Below are positions 27,818-36,262 of a stretch of DNA of 64,000 bases, piece after piece. Position 1 is the first letter of the stretch. Each line of letters starts with the position of its first letter. The DNA comes from Villigracilis sp024434165. Its GTDB lineage: Bacteria; Chloroflexota; Anaerolineae; Anaerolineales; Villigracilaceae. The position numbers and the translations under genes were made by a program. The notes below the pieces were generated by a model that made no database searches, was not told where the DNA came from, and saw nothing but the letters and a program-made list of their open reading frames with translations. The stretch spans positions 1 to 64,000 of the forward strand of contig SZPK01000010.1 of NCBI GenBank assembly GCA_030263665.1. Reading direction: 5' to 3'.

Positions 27818-28684
27818 TTATTGGGCGAGCAGGGATTGGATGAGCGCATCCAATGATTGAATGGATGGGGAGAAGGCATCGTCCGGCGTGGTGTTGAGTT
27901 TTTGTGTGACCGCGTCGAAATATGCCTGAGCCGCTTCGTAATTTTCCCAATCGAACGGGATTCCGCCTTCCGGGACGGGGTACTCCGGCGAGGGAAACTC
28001 CACCAGAAATGCGGCGTTCACCGGCAGGATGGCGGAGATGTAGTACGCGCCGTCGTTTGTGAGACCCTGAAACGTGTAGAACAGGCTGTGATTGTTGACC
28101 GGCGAAATGTCCTGCCCGAACTGGGTCAGGTAGCGGATTCCGCTGCCGTTTTGGAAGGACAGAAATTTTTCGTTGGAGTGGAAAACCTGCCCGGCATTGA
28201 ACAACGGCAGAAAGGGCAGGTTGGCAGGCAGGGGAGCGCCAGGGTTGGCAAGAAGCGCGCGCAGTTCGCCGATGATTTGCGCCGCGCCTTCGTTGACCTG
28301 CTCGAACTCCCCGGCGGGGTAAATGAATATCTTCGGCTGGAAGAATGTCCCTTGCAGGGGGTAGCCTTCGAGGTCGAATTCAATGTATGCCGGATAAATC
28401 TCCCAGATGGGCGTCTGGGGGTCGAGCGACGCGGAGATCGAAATGGGAGTCGCTCCGGCTGCCAATCCCTGCGGAATGGTGAAGCCTTTCCCGGAGGCGC
28501 TGACGGGGATGCCGGATGGCTGGGTGGAATCCGGCAGAGTCTGTGAGGCGATGGCGGTCAGTGTGGCGGCGACGATTGTTTCCACGCCGGGTTGTTCCGG
28601 TGCGGCGGTGGGAGCGAGCGCTCCACATGCCAGCGTGACGATTGCCAATCCCGCCCAAAATACGATGAAAGTTTTGTGTTTCAC
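27818..28684 (-). CDS. Lipoprotein, paralogue of the 26591 gene
   Basis: This 288-aa protein has a GTG start at 28684 with GAAGGG five bases upstream, giving a clean lipoprotein signal (KHKTFIVFWAGLAIVTLAC). The ATG 15 bases earlier has no ribosome site. After a Pro/Thr linker comes a globular region with IWEIYPAYIEFDLEGYPLQ and the block shared with the other lipoprotein (FQNGSGIRYLT to AAFLVEF). A hairpin (GACCCG 28784 / CGGGTC 28813) lies between it and hppD and may limit read-through. Function unknown. Confidence 0.82.
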   Translation of the reverse strand: MKHKTFIVFWAGLAIVTLACGALAPTAAPEQPGVETIVAATLTAIASQTLPDSTQPSGIPVSASGKGFTIPQGLAAGATPISISASLDPQTPIWEIYPAYIEFDLEGYPLQGTFFQPKIFIYPAGEFEQVNEGAAQIIGELRALLANPGAPLPANLPFLPLFNAGQVFHSNEKFLSFQNGSGIRYLTQFGQDISPVNNHSLFYTFQGLTNDGAYYISAILPVNAAFLVEFPSPEYPVPEGGIPFDWENYEAAQAYFDAVTQKLNTTPDDAFSPSIQSLDALIQSLLAQ

Positions 28685-28842
28685 GATTGCCCTTCCCATT
28701 ATCCGATTGTGTTTGCAGCGGAGCGATACATTCATATCGTCCAATTCATGCCCGCCCAATCGCGGTTGTGAAGCCCAAGGGTAGACCCGCTGTCTGAAGC
28801 CGAAACAGACAACGGGTCCGGTTGAGGCGGGTTCCTGATCCG

Positions 28843-29970
28843 CTAAAGATTACCGCGGCGCGCCTGTTCCAGTTCGAGCGATTCGAATAGGGCTTTGAAG
28901 TTGCCCTTGCCAAAGCCCTGCGCGCCGTGACGCTGGATGACTTCGATGAACATGGTCGGGCGGTCTTGAATGGGGCGCGTGAAGATTTGCAGGAGGTAGC
29001 CTTCGTCGTCGCGGTCCACGAGGATGCCCAGGTCGTGGATGGCTTTCATATCCTCTTTGATGGCGCCGACCCGGTCGGGAAGCAGTTCGTAATAGGTGTC
29101 GGGCACGCGCAGAAATTCCACGCCGTTCCTGCGGAGTTTATCCACGGTTTCGAGGATGTTGCCGGTGATGAGGGCGACGTGCTGCGCGCCGGGGGTGAGG
29201 TAGTAATCGAGGTATTCTTCGATCTGGCTCTTGCGTTTGCCTTCGGCGGGCTCATTGATGGGAAATTTGACGCGCCCGTTGCCGTTCTGCATCACCTTGG
29301 ACATGAGCGCGGAATATTCGGTGGAGATGTCCTTGTCGTCGAAGTGCATGAGCTGGCGAAAACCCATCACCTGATGATAGAAATTGACCCAGTGGTTCAT
29401 CTTGCCCAACTGTACATTGCCGACGATGTGATCAATGGCGGCAAGCCCGGCGGAGTCGGTTTCGTATTTGATGGGTTTGTAGGTGGGGGCGAAGACGCCC
29501 TTGTAATCGCCGCGGTCCACGAAGACGTGCAGGGTTTCGCCGTAGGTATAAATGGCGGACGTGCGGTAAATGCCGAAGTCATCCTTTTCTTCACGCGGCG
29601 TCCAGGCAGATTTTCCCCCGCGCGAGGTGGTTTCCTTCCAGGCTTTTTCCACGTCGTCCACTTCGAGCGCGATGACTTTGACGCCGTCGCCGTGTACCAT
29701 GTGATGTGAAGCAAGCGGGCTGGAGGGGGAATATGCCGCGGAAACGACAAACCGCGCCTGCCCCGATTCGAGCACGTACGAAGCGAAGTCGCGGTTTCCG
29801 GTTTCGAGCCCCGAATAGGCAACGGGTTTGAAGCCAAACGCCTTCCACCAGTAATACATGGCGTGCTTGGCGTTGCCCACGTAAAAGTGAACGTGGTCCA
29901 CCGACTTGATTTGAAGGAAGTCGGCTTCCTCGGTCATGGGTCGGGTATCGGGTTTTTCTTTTGTTACCAT
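28843..29970 (-). CDS. hppD: 4-hydroxyphenylpyruvate dioxygenase
   Basis: This 375-aa Fe(II) enzyme converts 4-hydroxyphenylpyruvate to homogentisate. It is a two-domain VOC-fold protein. Iron ligands are the histidine of LAAIDHIVGNV, the histidine of GAQHVALIT and the glutamate of MFIEVIQRHG; the C-terminal helix follows (GFGKGNFKALFESLE). The ATG at 29970 has AAAGGAG upstream; ten further in-frame codons exist. With hmgA it supplies two consecutive steps of tyrosine breakdown. The remaining steps (maleylacetoacetate isomerase, fumarylacetoacetase) are not in this window. Confidence 0.95.
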   Translation of the reverse strand: MVTKEKPDTRPMTEEADFLQIKSVDHVHFYVGNAKHAMYYWWKAFGFKPVAYSGLETGNRDFASYVLESGQARFVVSAAYSPSSPLASHHMVHGDGVKVIALEVDDVEKAWKETTSRGGKSAWTPREEKDDFGIYRTSAIYTYGETLHVFVDRGDYKGVFAPTYKPIKYETDSAGLAAIDHIVGNVQLGKMNHWVNFYHQVMGFRQLMHFDDKDISTEYSALMSKVMQNGNGRVKFPINEPAEGKRKSQIEEYLDYYLTPGAQHVALITGNILETVDKLRRNGVEFLRVPDTYYELLPDRVGAIKEDMKAIHDLGILVDRDDEGYLLQIFTRPIQDRPTMFIEVIQRHGAQGFGKGNFKALFESLELEQARRGNL

Positions 29971-30066
29971 ATCTTCTCCTTTGGTCGGCTTTTCCCGCAC
30001 AGCGGGACTTTCCCGCTTTGCGGGCTGATGCGCCGGATTCTACGATAAATGAATGGAGATGGCAAT

Positions 30067-30103
30067 AAAACAATAAGGACAGCCGGGTCTGCCAGCCGTC
30101 CTT
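30067..30103 (-). terminator. Terminator of the 30116 lipoprotein gene
   Basis: On the minus strand AAGGACGGC and GCTGTCCTT form a stem with a small mismatch, followed by ATTGTTTTATT. Confidence 0.65.
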
Positions 30104-30115
30104 CTTGTTGGCATC

Positions 30116-31378
30116 TTATGGGCAGTACGTGAGCGAGATGCCAAGCACGCTTCCATCTGGATACGAAGCCTGGTTGCCCGCCCTGTCCTTTGCGAAAAAC
30201 TGATACTGGATCGTGCCATCGTCCCCGCCCAGTTCGCCGGCAAATTGGGCGTTCAGGTCGTAATTGAAGCCGAACAATCCTCCGCTGGCGTTGTCGTTCG
30301 GGCTGAGCGTGTTCCACGAGCCGACATGTCCGCCGTTGCCGAGGACCCGATAGCGTAACCAGACCGAATCGAGGTTGTCATCCGAGGCGCGGATGGCTAC
30401 GGTGAAAATGTTGGCGGCGCAGTTTGCTGTGGGGTAGTACAGGTCGGTGTACACCGCAATGGGACCGCTAAGCACGGGCGGGGTGGTATCGCCTGATGAG
30501 GCGGCGGTGGTTGGGGTGAATGTGGCTTGGACGGGAGTGGGCGGCGCGGCAACGAAAGGCACCCCGCTTGTGTTCCCGCTGGTGTGACCGGTGACGTTGG
30601 AGATCCAGCAGTTTTGTGTGGAACTCACCGCCACGTACCACCAGGAGTTGTTTTCGTTTCGCCCGACGATGGTCAGTGTGGTTCCTACCGGAAAGGATGT
30701 GACGATGCCATACACCGTGCCGGGACCGGAGCGGCAATTCGCCGCCGTATCCACGATGAAGACGGTGCCCTGCGGCGCAGCGGTGGAGGACGGCATAGGC
30801 AAGGGTGTGCCGCCAACCTCCGGCAGGAATTGATAATCCCAACCAAAGTTCAAACCCGTAATGGATGAACCGTTTTGTATGATTTCGGAGAGAGTCACCA
30901 CTGAAGTCAGCGTTGTGGGGTGCGTCCACCCGCCGGGGATGAGCGCTTTTTGATTGACCTCATTTGCCAGGTCAATGGAGATGCAGTACCTGCCGTCTGC
31001 CAGGCTGGCAAAGGAATAGGTTCCATTGCCGTCGGTTGTGGCGGTCGCGGAGATTGGGTCACTGCACTCCCCGGCGTGCAAATCCACAGCGACCCCTGGA
31101 ATGCCGGGTTCGTCGGCTTCACGGATTCCATTGGCGGCAGCGGCGCCCGAACCGGTGGGAGTGCAGCCATCAGGCAGCGGATTGGGTAAGGGTCCATCCG
31201 GCACGGCGCACAAATCATGCCAGACTGCGCCGGATATACTCCCTGTGCCGCTTGCGGCTGGCGGGGTGGAAGTGTTGGCAGATGGAGTGGAAGTGGATGC
31301 TTCGGCTGGCAGGTTACAGGCAACAGCAGCCAGCACAAGGACGGCGAGCGCGGCGGTCAATCGGCGTGAGCGACTCAT
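30116..31378 (-). CDS. Lipoprotein with SdrD-B/Cna-B-like and SH3-like domains
   Basis: This 420-aa protein has a lipoprotein signal (VLVLAAVAC, cysteine about 21) and a Ser/Thr/Pro linker. The first domain (about 46-180: GSISGAVWHDLC, NGIREADEPGIPGVAVDL, TTDGNGTYSFASLADGRYCI) is an SdrD B-like/prealbumin-type beta-sandwich. An SH3-like domain follows (CRSGPGTVYGIVTSFPVGTT to NCWISNVTG, about 212-265). The C-terminal 120 residues form a beta-rich module (DTTPPVLSGPIAVY, WLRYRV, YQFFAKDRAGNQ). It is an envelope-attached binding protein of unknown ligand. AAGGAG precedes the ATG. Confidence 0.85.
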   Translation of the reverse strand: MSRSRRLTAALAVLVLAAVACNLPAEASTSTPSANTSTPPAASGTGSISGAVWHDLCAVPDGPLPNPLPDGCTPTGSGAAAANGIREADEPGIPGVAVDLHAGECSDPISATATTDGNGTYSFASLADGRYCISIDLANEVNQKALIPGGWTHPTTLTSVVTLSEIIQNGSSITGLNFGWDYQFLPEVGGTPLPMPSSTAAPQGTVFIVDTAANCRSGPGTVYGIVTSFPVGTTLTIVGRNENNSWWYVAVSSTQNCWISNVTGHTSGNTSGVPFVAAPPTPVQATFTPTTAASSGDTTPPVLSGPIAVYTDLYYPTANCAANIFTVAIRASDDNLDSVWLRYRVLGNGGHVGSWNTLSPNDNASGGLFGFNYDLNAQFAGELGGDDGTIQYQFFAKDRAGNQASYPDGSVLGISLTYCP

Positions 31379-31472
31379 GAATTCTCCTTAAGATGTGATG
31401 CCGCAATTTTATGTAACCGCCGCCGATTTGCAGTGGTTCGTTGGTACGGGGTGGGAACAGGAAATCAGCAGT

Positions 31473-32210
31473 CTACGCCTGGGCTTGCCTGGCAACAAAC
31501 CTGTCCTTGATAAAGAACGGCAAATAAAGCAAGGAGAGGATCGCAAACCCCACAATTTCCAACTGCGGGATGTACCAGGGCCAGGGGGCGAGAAAATCCA
31601 TCAGCGTTGGCGAGGGCGGTTTTTCCGCGATGAAGAGATAGTTGCTGCCGATGGCGCGGTTGACGAAGAAAATGACGATCATGTAGATATTCGTCCAAAT
31701 GAAGATGCGTTTGAAAGACCCCAGCGTGGGGCGAAAGCCCTCCACCACGGTCATGTAGATGGGGATGGTGATCAGCAGTCCATGCGCGATGAGCGTCTGC
31801 ATGATGCGATAGTGCGGAATATCGTACATGGCGCCGTCGGCTGGGGTGAGGAAAGCCTGCAGCGCCCCGCCAATCCCGAGGAAGTAGGAAAATTCGTAGA
31901 TCCTGTAATTCCTTGTGAACGCCATGTACACCGTCAGCCAGACCATCACGCTGCACAAGTGGAGCGGGAGCATGGTTTGGATATTCCATATTCCCCAATA
32001 TGCCGACCAGATGTGAAGTCCGAATTCGTTGACCGCAAGGGCAATTGCCAGACCCAACCGTACCCTGTTTTTCTCCTTTTCATCCCACGCTTTACGAAAA
32101 TATACAAACGACAACCAGAATAGCGCAAAGACCGCCACGACGGTCAAATGCTTAACCCCGAAAATCTGCAAAGGGGTATCGGTGGGTTCGACAGAAAGAA
32201 GTTCAAGCAC
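31473..32210 (-). CDS. TIGR02206/YwaF-family integral membrane protein
   Basis: This 245-aa protein has about seven hydrophobic helices. Features such as PLHLCSVMVWLTVYMA, RIYEFSYFLGIGGALQAFLTP and APWPWYIPQLE are those of the YwaF-like membrane family, whose function is not established. The GTG at 32210 is chosen because GGAGG (32216-32220) lies five bases upstream; a TTG further out in the same frame overlaps that site. Immediately upstream is dispersed repeat A copy 1. Confidence 0.82.
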   Translation of the reverse strand: MLELLSVEPTDTPLQIFGVKHLTVVAVFALFWLSFVYFRKAWDEKEKNRVRLGLAIALAVNEFGLHIWSAYWGIWNIQTMLPLHLCSVMVWLTVYMAFTRNYRIYEFSYFLGIGGALQAFLTPADGAMYDIPHYRIMQTLIAHGLLITIPIYMTVVEGFRPTLGSFKRIFIWTNIYMIVIFFVNRAIGSNYLFIAEKPPSPTLMDFLAPWPWYIPQLEIVGFAILSLLYLPFFIKDRFVARQAQA

Positions 32211-32240
32211 GCCAGCCTCCAAGGAAAAATTTCTGAGTTT

Positions 32241-32371
32241 AACTCAAGTTGCCACCTTCCAATAGATTTTCCAGGTTCCCCGCCAAAAGCCCTCACCCTG
32301 CCCTCTCCCATCGGGAGAGGGGGAAGTCATCCCGGAAGATATAACCTTGTTTGGGGTGAGGGAAGCCTCTT
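32241..32371 (+). repeat. Dispersed repeat A, copy 1 (131 bp)
   Basis: It begins AACTCAAGTTGCCACC and ends GGGGTGAGGGAAGCCTCTT. The middle has a CCCTCTCCCATCGGGAGAGGG hairpin-like core. It is nearly identical to 37803-37933 and 55519-55649 in reverse orientation. It overlaps the last 15 codons of the YbaK gene. Confidence 0.93.
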
Positions 32372-32839
32372 TACTGTTACCGTTTTTCCACCCGTCATCT
32401 TTTGTAAATCTTCGGTTTTCAGCTCAAAAATGGCGTTCGGCGTCCCTGCCGCCGCCCAAATCGTCTGGAATTGCAAGAAGTCTTCGTCGAGGTATGTCTC
32501 CATCGGCTGTGCGTGACCGATGGGCGGCACGCCGCCGATGGCGAAGCCTGTCACTGTGCGGACGAAATCCGCATCCGCTTTGCCGATGGGCTCGCCCGCA
32601 TATTCGCTGATGCGCTTTTCGTTGACGCGGTTGGGACCCGACGTCAGCACCAGAATCGGCTTTCCGCTCGTTTTGCCGCGAAAGATCAGCGATTTGACGA
32701 TTTGCCCAAGTTCGCATCCCGCCCGGTCCGCGGCTTCCTGCGCCGTCCGCGTGGACTCGGCGTGTTCGATCACGGTATAGGAGTATCCCAATGAGTTGAG
32801 CAGGTCTTGTATCTTTTGTGCAGAGGGGGAAAGGGGCAT
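32327..32839 (-). CDS. YbaK/EbsC-family aminoacyl-tRNA deacylase-like protein
   Basis: This 170-aa protein belongs to a family that hydrolyses misacylated tRNAs (for example Cys- or Ala-tRNA-Pro). Diagnostic parts are IVKSLIFRG with the catalytic-site lysine, ADADFVRTVTGFAIGGVPPIGH and ELKTEDLQKMTGG. The family normally ends near the last motif. Here the last 14 residues (KRLPSPQTRLYLPG) and the stop codon are encoded by repeat A, so the original 3' end has been replaced. The ATG at 32839 is the likely start; no strong ribosome site is seen. Confidence 0.88.
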   Translation of the reverse strand: MPLSPSAQKIQDLLNSLGYSYTVIEHAESTRTAQEAADRAGCELGQIVKSLIFRGKTSGKPILVLTSGPNRVNEKRISEYAGEPIGKADADFVRTVTGFAIGGVPPIGHAQPMETYLDEDFLQFQTIWAAAGTPNAIFELKTEDLQKMTGGKTVTVKRLPSPQTRLYLPG

Positions 32840-32923
32840 GGGAAATGTTAAAGAAGAAGATGGGAGACAGAGCCGCAAAACAGACAATGATGCGTTTGCC
32901 AGCCTGCATTTCCTCGAATTATA

Positions 32924-33346
32924 TCAAGATAATTTGCGTGTATACCGGATCTTCCACAACACGCGCCAGGTTTGCCCGTTGTCGTCGGAGCGTTCCCAGT
33001 TCCAGTCGAATTGATCCGCTTCGATGTTGTACCAGACCATCCTCTGCTTGCAGGCTTCGCCTTTGACGATCGCATCACGGACAAGGATCATCCTCCCGTC
33101 TTCGAACACTCCCGTGAAGTCAAGATAAGAGCCGGTGTTATCCACCCAGGTCTGGCACCACAGCTGCCGCTCCAGGTCGTAGACTGAGACGCTCATCCCC
33201 TTCAAATCCGGCGCGGAGAAGTTCTCCTGTATGATCCTGCCGTCCAGAATGCGCCGGATGTGATTTGTCCCCTTGCCGTCCTCGTCCCAGGCGCAGTCCC
33301 ATTCCCCGAGCCAGAAGTCGAATTGAGTTTCAGGTGTGCCGCTCAT
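32924..33346 (-). CDS. DUF1579-like small beta-barrel protein
   Basis: This 140-aa protein is likely a lipocalin/calycin-type barrel. The N-terminal FDFWLGEWDCAWDE motif is the hallmark of the DUF1579 and related group, followed by strands such as HIRRILDGRIIQENF, DNTGSYLDFTGVFEDGRM and DQFDWNWERSDD. GGAGGAACG precedes the ATG at 33346; a longer in-frame ATG at 33424 has no such signal. Function unknown. It is divergent from the methyltransferase gene next door. Confidence 0.8.
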   Translation of the reverse strand: MSGTPETQFDFWLGEWDCAWDEDGKGTNHIRRILDGRIIQENFSAPDLKGMSVSVYDLERQLWCQTWVDNTGSYLDFTGVFEDGRMILVRDAIVKGEACKQRMVWYNIEADQFDWNWERSDDNGQTWRVLWKIRYTRKLS

Positions 33347-33450
33347 CGTTCCTCCGAGATAATTCAATTGAAGCATGAGTGAATTGGCATATAATCTACC
33401 ACGTTGTTGAAATTCCCCAACCATTCCTGAGAACTATCTTTTGGAGACGC

Positions 33451-34146
33451 ATGTCTGACCGGCAAAGAAGAATTTATCAAACCGACGGCGACCGCTACGA
33501 AGCCCTGATCGCGCGGGAGGATTATCAGGGCAATATTGGGAGGGCTCTCGATGAAATTGTCAGCGTGGATGGATTGGATGTACTTGATCTCGGCACGGGG
33601 ACGGGGCGGCTCGCCGTCATGCTGGCGCCGCGCGCCAAATCCATGCGGGCATTCGACGTCTCGGAAGAGATGCTGCGTGTTTGCCGATTCCGGCTCGAAG
33701 CCGGCGGGCTGATGAACTGGAAGGCAGGCATTGCCGACCACCGCCAATTGCCAATTCCCAATCGCTCCGCCGGTTTGGTCGTCTCTGGCTGGAGCGTGAG
33801 TTATCTCGCCGTGTGGCATCCCGAAACGTGGCGTGAAGAACTGACCAGGTGGCTGGATGAAATGAGGCGCGTCCTCGAGCCGGGCGGTTTCATTGTCCTG
33901 TTCGAGTCGCTCGGCACAGGCACTGAGACGCCCATCCAACTGGAACACCTCAAGGACTTTTATCCCTGGCTCGAAGAAGTCGGTTTTCAAAACAAATGGA
34001 TTCGCACCGATTACAAATTCGAGTCGCTGACGGAAGCCGAGGAACTCTCCCGCTTTTTCTTTGGGGATGAGTTGGGCGATAAAGTGAAAGCGAATAATTG
34101 GGTGATTTTGCCCGAGTGTACGGGGGTGTGGTGGATGAAGATATGA
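33451..34146 (+). CDS. Class I SAM-dependent methyltransferase
   Basis: This 231-aa protein has motif I VLDLGTGTGRLAVMLAP, an acidic residue at MRAFDVSEEML, motif IV-like SAGLVVSGWSVSYLAVWH and EMRRVLEPGGFIVLFES. It is a type 11/25 methyltransferase; the substrate is unknown. TTTGGAG precedes the ATG at 33451. The stop codon overlaps the left edge of the GGACGATAGACC repeat, copy 3. Confidence 0.87.
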   Translation: MSDRQRRIYQTDGDRYEALIAREDYQGNIGRALDEIVSVDGLDVLDLGTGTGRLAVMLAPRAKSMRAFDVSEEMLRVCRFRLEAGGLMNWKAGIADHRQLPIPNRSAGLVVSGWSVSYLAVWHPETWREELTRWLDEMRRVLEPGGFIVLFESLGTGTETPIQLEHLKDFYPWLEEVGFQNKWIRTDYKFESLTEAEELSRFFFGDELGDKVKANNWVILPECTGVWWMKI

Positions 34147-34191
34147 CCATGGACGATAGACCATGGTCTGCGGTCCATCGTCCGTCGTCGC
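34145..34191. repeat. GGACGATAGACC inverted repeat, copy 3
   Basis: CCATGGACGATAGACC and GGTCCATCGTCC arms form an imperfect palindrome between converging genes. It is the same family as 8846 and 10478. Confidence 0.75.
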
Positions 34192-34195
34192 AAAT

Positions 34196-34756
34196 TTATG
34201 CCTGTTTCTTGAACCCGTTCCTGATTGCCATCGCCAGCCCGACCAAAATCAACAGGATACTCGCTGCCGCAAACAGCCATTTGACCGTGCTGAACAGAAA
34301 CAGCAGCCATGCCGCCGCAACAGGCTTGGAAGGGTACATCGAGAGCATGGCGACGATGTTGAGGTTTTCCAGCAGGTCGAATAACCATGCTCCCAGCGGC
34401 ATGACGTTGAGCTTCATCATCGGGCTGTTGGGCGAAAAGCCGCGCTGGAACAGCCAGGAGATGAGCAGACCGAACGCAAACAAATAGATGATGGGGTACA
34501 CAATGTCCACCGTCAGTTCCACATTGCGGTAGAACGGACGCCCAAACTCCCCGTATTTCTCGATCATGGCGAACATTTCGTCGGGCGTGGCGAACAACAT
34601 CAGGTCGAGCGGCTGGATGCCGCCCTGCCCGCCCTGCATCAAGCCGCCGATCAGCGGCATCAGAAAACCGGCGAAGAACATATCCAACGCCAGCAGGACC
34701 AGCACCAGCCAGCCCCGCGCCCAGTGATAAAAACGGTTCGAAAGATTTTGCAGCAT
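34196..34756 (-). CDS. Hypothetical four-helix membrane protein
   Basis: This 186-aa protein is not recognised. Four hydrophobic segments are visible: WLVLVLLALDMFFAGFLMPL (about 16-35), IVYPIIYLFAFGLLISWLF, a helix around WLFDLLENLNIVAMLSM, and WLLFLFSTVKWLFAAASILLI continuing into VGLAMAI. The loop between the first two holds a Gly/Gln-rich stretch. GGAGGCG lies before the ATG. Confidence 0.75.
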   Translation of the reverse strand: MLQNLSNRFYHWARGWLVLVLLALDMFFAGFLMPLIGGLMQGGQGGIQPLDLMLFATPDEMFAMIEKYGEFGRPFYRNVELTVDIVYPIIYLFAFGLLISWLFQRGFSPNSPMMKLNVMPLGAWLFDLLENLNIVAMLSMYPSKPVAAAWLLFLFSTVKWLFAAASILLILVGLAMAIRNGFKKQA

Positions 34757-34813
34757 AGCGCCTCCATGAATATTTCAAGCGGCAGTCACCTGCCGGCCGC
34801 CGCTTGCCTCAAA

Positions 34814-34844
34814 TAAAAACACGCCGCCCGAAGTTTGGTGGCGT
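34814..34844 (-). terminator. Weak terminator after the NUDIX gene
   Basis: On the minus strand ACGCC (34844-34840) and GGCGT (34825-34821) close a stem followed by GTTTTTATT. Confidence 0.45.
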
Positions 34845-34855
34845 ATTTTAAGACC

Positions 34856-35323
34856 TTATTTCATCAAAGCGCCGCCGCCCAGGAGCGCATCCTCCACGCG
34901 GGCTTTATGCTCGCCGTGCATCGGCATGGATTCCATCTCTCTCGGCGAAAAATACCCAAACGCGGTTGTCTCGTCGCTCAAGGTCAACTCTCCCTCCAGT
35001 ATCTCCGCTTCGAAACTCAGGACGACCATGAACACTTTGGTCCCATCGGGATAGACGACCAACTGATCCGGGTTGCTGTATACCCCAATCAGACGGCTCG
35101 CGCGGACCTTCAAGCCCGTCTCCTCCCACACCTCCCGTTCGCACGCCTCGGCGGCGCTCTCGCCGGGTTCCATTGCGCCGCCCGGCAAACACCAGCGGCC
35201 GTTATCCTGCCGTCGTGTGAGCAGTACTTTCTCCCGCGCCTCGTCGAAAATGACGGCGCTGCATCCGAGCCGCAATTGACCTTCTTTTCCCAGCCGGGGA
35301 CCGTAAAGAACCTGTGTCGTCAT
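34856..35323 (-). CDS. NUDIX hydrolase
   Basis: This 155-aa protein has a full NUDIX box: GGAMEPGESAAEACEREV then WEETGLKV, matching G-x5-E-x7-R-E-x2-E-E. It cleaves a nucleoside-diphosphate-linked substrate, identity unknown. QDNGRWCLPGGAMEPGE is typical of ADP-ribose or (d)NTP pyrophosphatases. GGGAGG lies five bases upstream of the ATG. Downstream is a weak terminator. Confidence 0.92.
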   Translation of the reverse strand: MTTQVLYGPRLGKEGQLRLGCSAVIFDEAREKVLLTRRQDNGRWCLPGGAMEPGESAAEACEREVWEETGLKVRASRLIGVYSNPDQLVVYPDGTKVFMVVLSFEAEILEGELTLSDETTAFGYFSPREMESMPMHGEHKARVEDALLGGGALMK

Positions 35324-35350
35324 AAAACCTCCCTTTTATTATAAAATACT

Positions 35351-35387
35351 CACGGTCACAAATTGCGCAGCGCAATTTGTGACCGTG
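35351..35387. repeat. Perfect 17-bp-stem hairpin between NUDIX and pirin genes
   Basis: CACGGTCACAAATTGCG (35351-35367), loop CAG, exact complement (35371-35387). There is no T-run, so it is not a classical terminator; it is probably a palindromic element. Confidence 0.85.
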
Positions 35388-35392
35388 CCGGG

Positions 35393-36232
35393 TTATTTGA
35401 TGAACGTGCCGTTCCTCAATTCCTGAAGCGCTTGTTGAATCTCTTCGACGGTGTTCATGACGAAGGGACCGTAGGGGACAATCGGTTCCTTGAACGGCGC
35501 GCCTGCGATCAGCATAAACTGCACGCCCGCCTCCGTCTTGACCTCGATCTGGTCGCCGTCATCCTTGAACACCACCATGCTGACGGATTCTATCGCCTCC
35601 CCGGAAAACTCGCCCGTGCCATCGAACGCGTACGCGAGGACGGTGTGTCCGCCTGGAGTGGGGTAAACGAACCGGGAACCAGGCGCCAGCTTCACGTCCA
35701 TGTAAAGAGGCGAGGCGGCGATCTCCGTTACGGGTCCGCGGACTCCATCAACTTCCCCCGCCACCAGGCGGATGGTCGCTCCATCCTTTTCGATCACGGG
35801 GATGGTCTCTGCGCTTACCTCCTGGTAGCGCGGCTGGCTCATCTTTTGCGCGGCGGGCAGGTTGACCCACAATTGAAAGCCATAGATGTTGCCGCTTGGA
35901 CTTCTTTGCGGCATTTCCTCGTGCAGGATGCCGCGCCCGCTCGTCATCCATTGAACGTCGCCTTCGCCGATGACGCCCTGGTTGCCGAGACTGTCGCGGT
36001 GGCGGACAGTGCCTTCGAGCATGTACGTGACAGTTTCGATGCCGCGATGCGGATGGGTGGGGAAGCCGCGGATGGGTCCTTCGAGCGGGTTGTTGAAGGC
36101 AAAGTGGTCGAATAGCAGAAAAGGATCGTAATCGTTGCTTTGGCGCGGGGTGATGGAGCGCCTCAACAAGACGCCTGCGCCTTCGATCACGAGCTGGGGT
36201 TCGATCACATGAGAGATGGTTCGGTTTTTCAT
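35393..36232 (-). CDS. Pirin family protein
   Basis: This 279-aa bicupin of the pirin family has the N-terminal metal site in GFPTHPHRGIETVTYMLEGT (His, His) and the following Glu/His (TSGRGILHEEMP). The C-terminal cupin is degenerate. Some pirins have quercetinase activity or interact with regulators; the exact role here is unknown. The start has no clear ribosome site. The perfect 17-bp hairpin sits just past its stop. Confidence 0.9.
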   Translation of the reverse strand: MKNRTISHVIEPQLVIEGAGVLLRRSITPRQSNDYDPFLLFDHFAFNNPLEGPIRGFPTHPHRGIETVTYMLEGTVRHRDSLGNQGVIGEGDVQWMTSGRGILHEEMPQRSPSGNIYGFQLWVNLPAAQKMSQPRYQEVSAETIPVIEKDGATIRLVAGEVDGVRGPVTEIAASPLYMDVKLAPGSRFVYPTPGGHTVLAYAFDGTGEFSGEAIESVSMVVFKDDGDQIEVKTEAGVQFMLIAGAPFKEPIVPYGPFVMNTVEEIQQALQELRNGTFIK

Positions 36233-36262
36233 GCAATTTTGATGGCGCGGGCAATAAGGATA

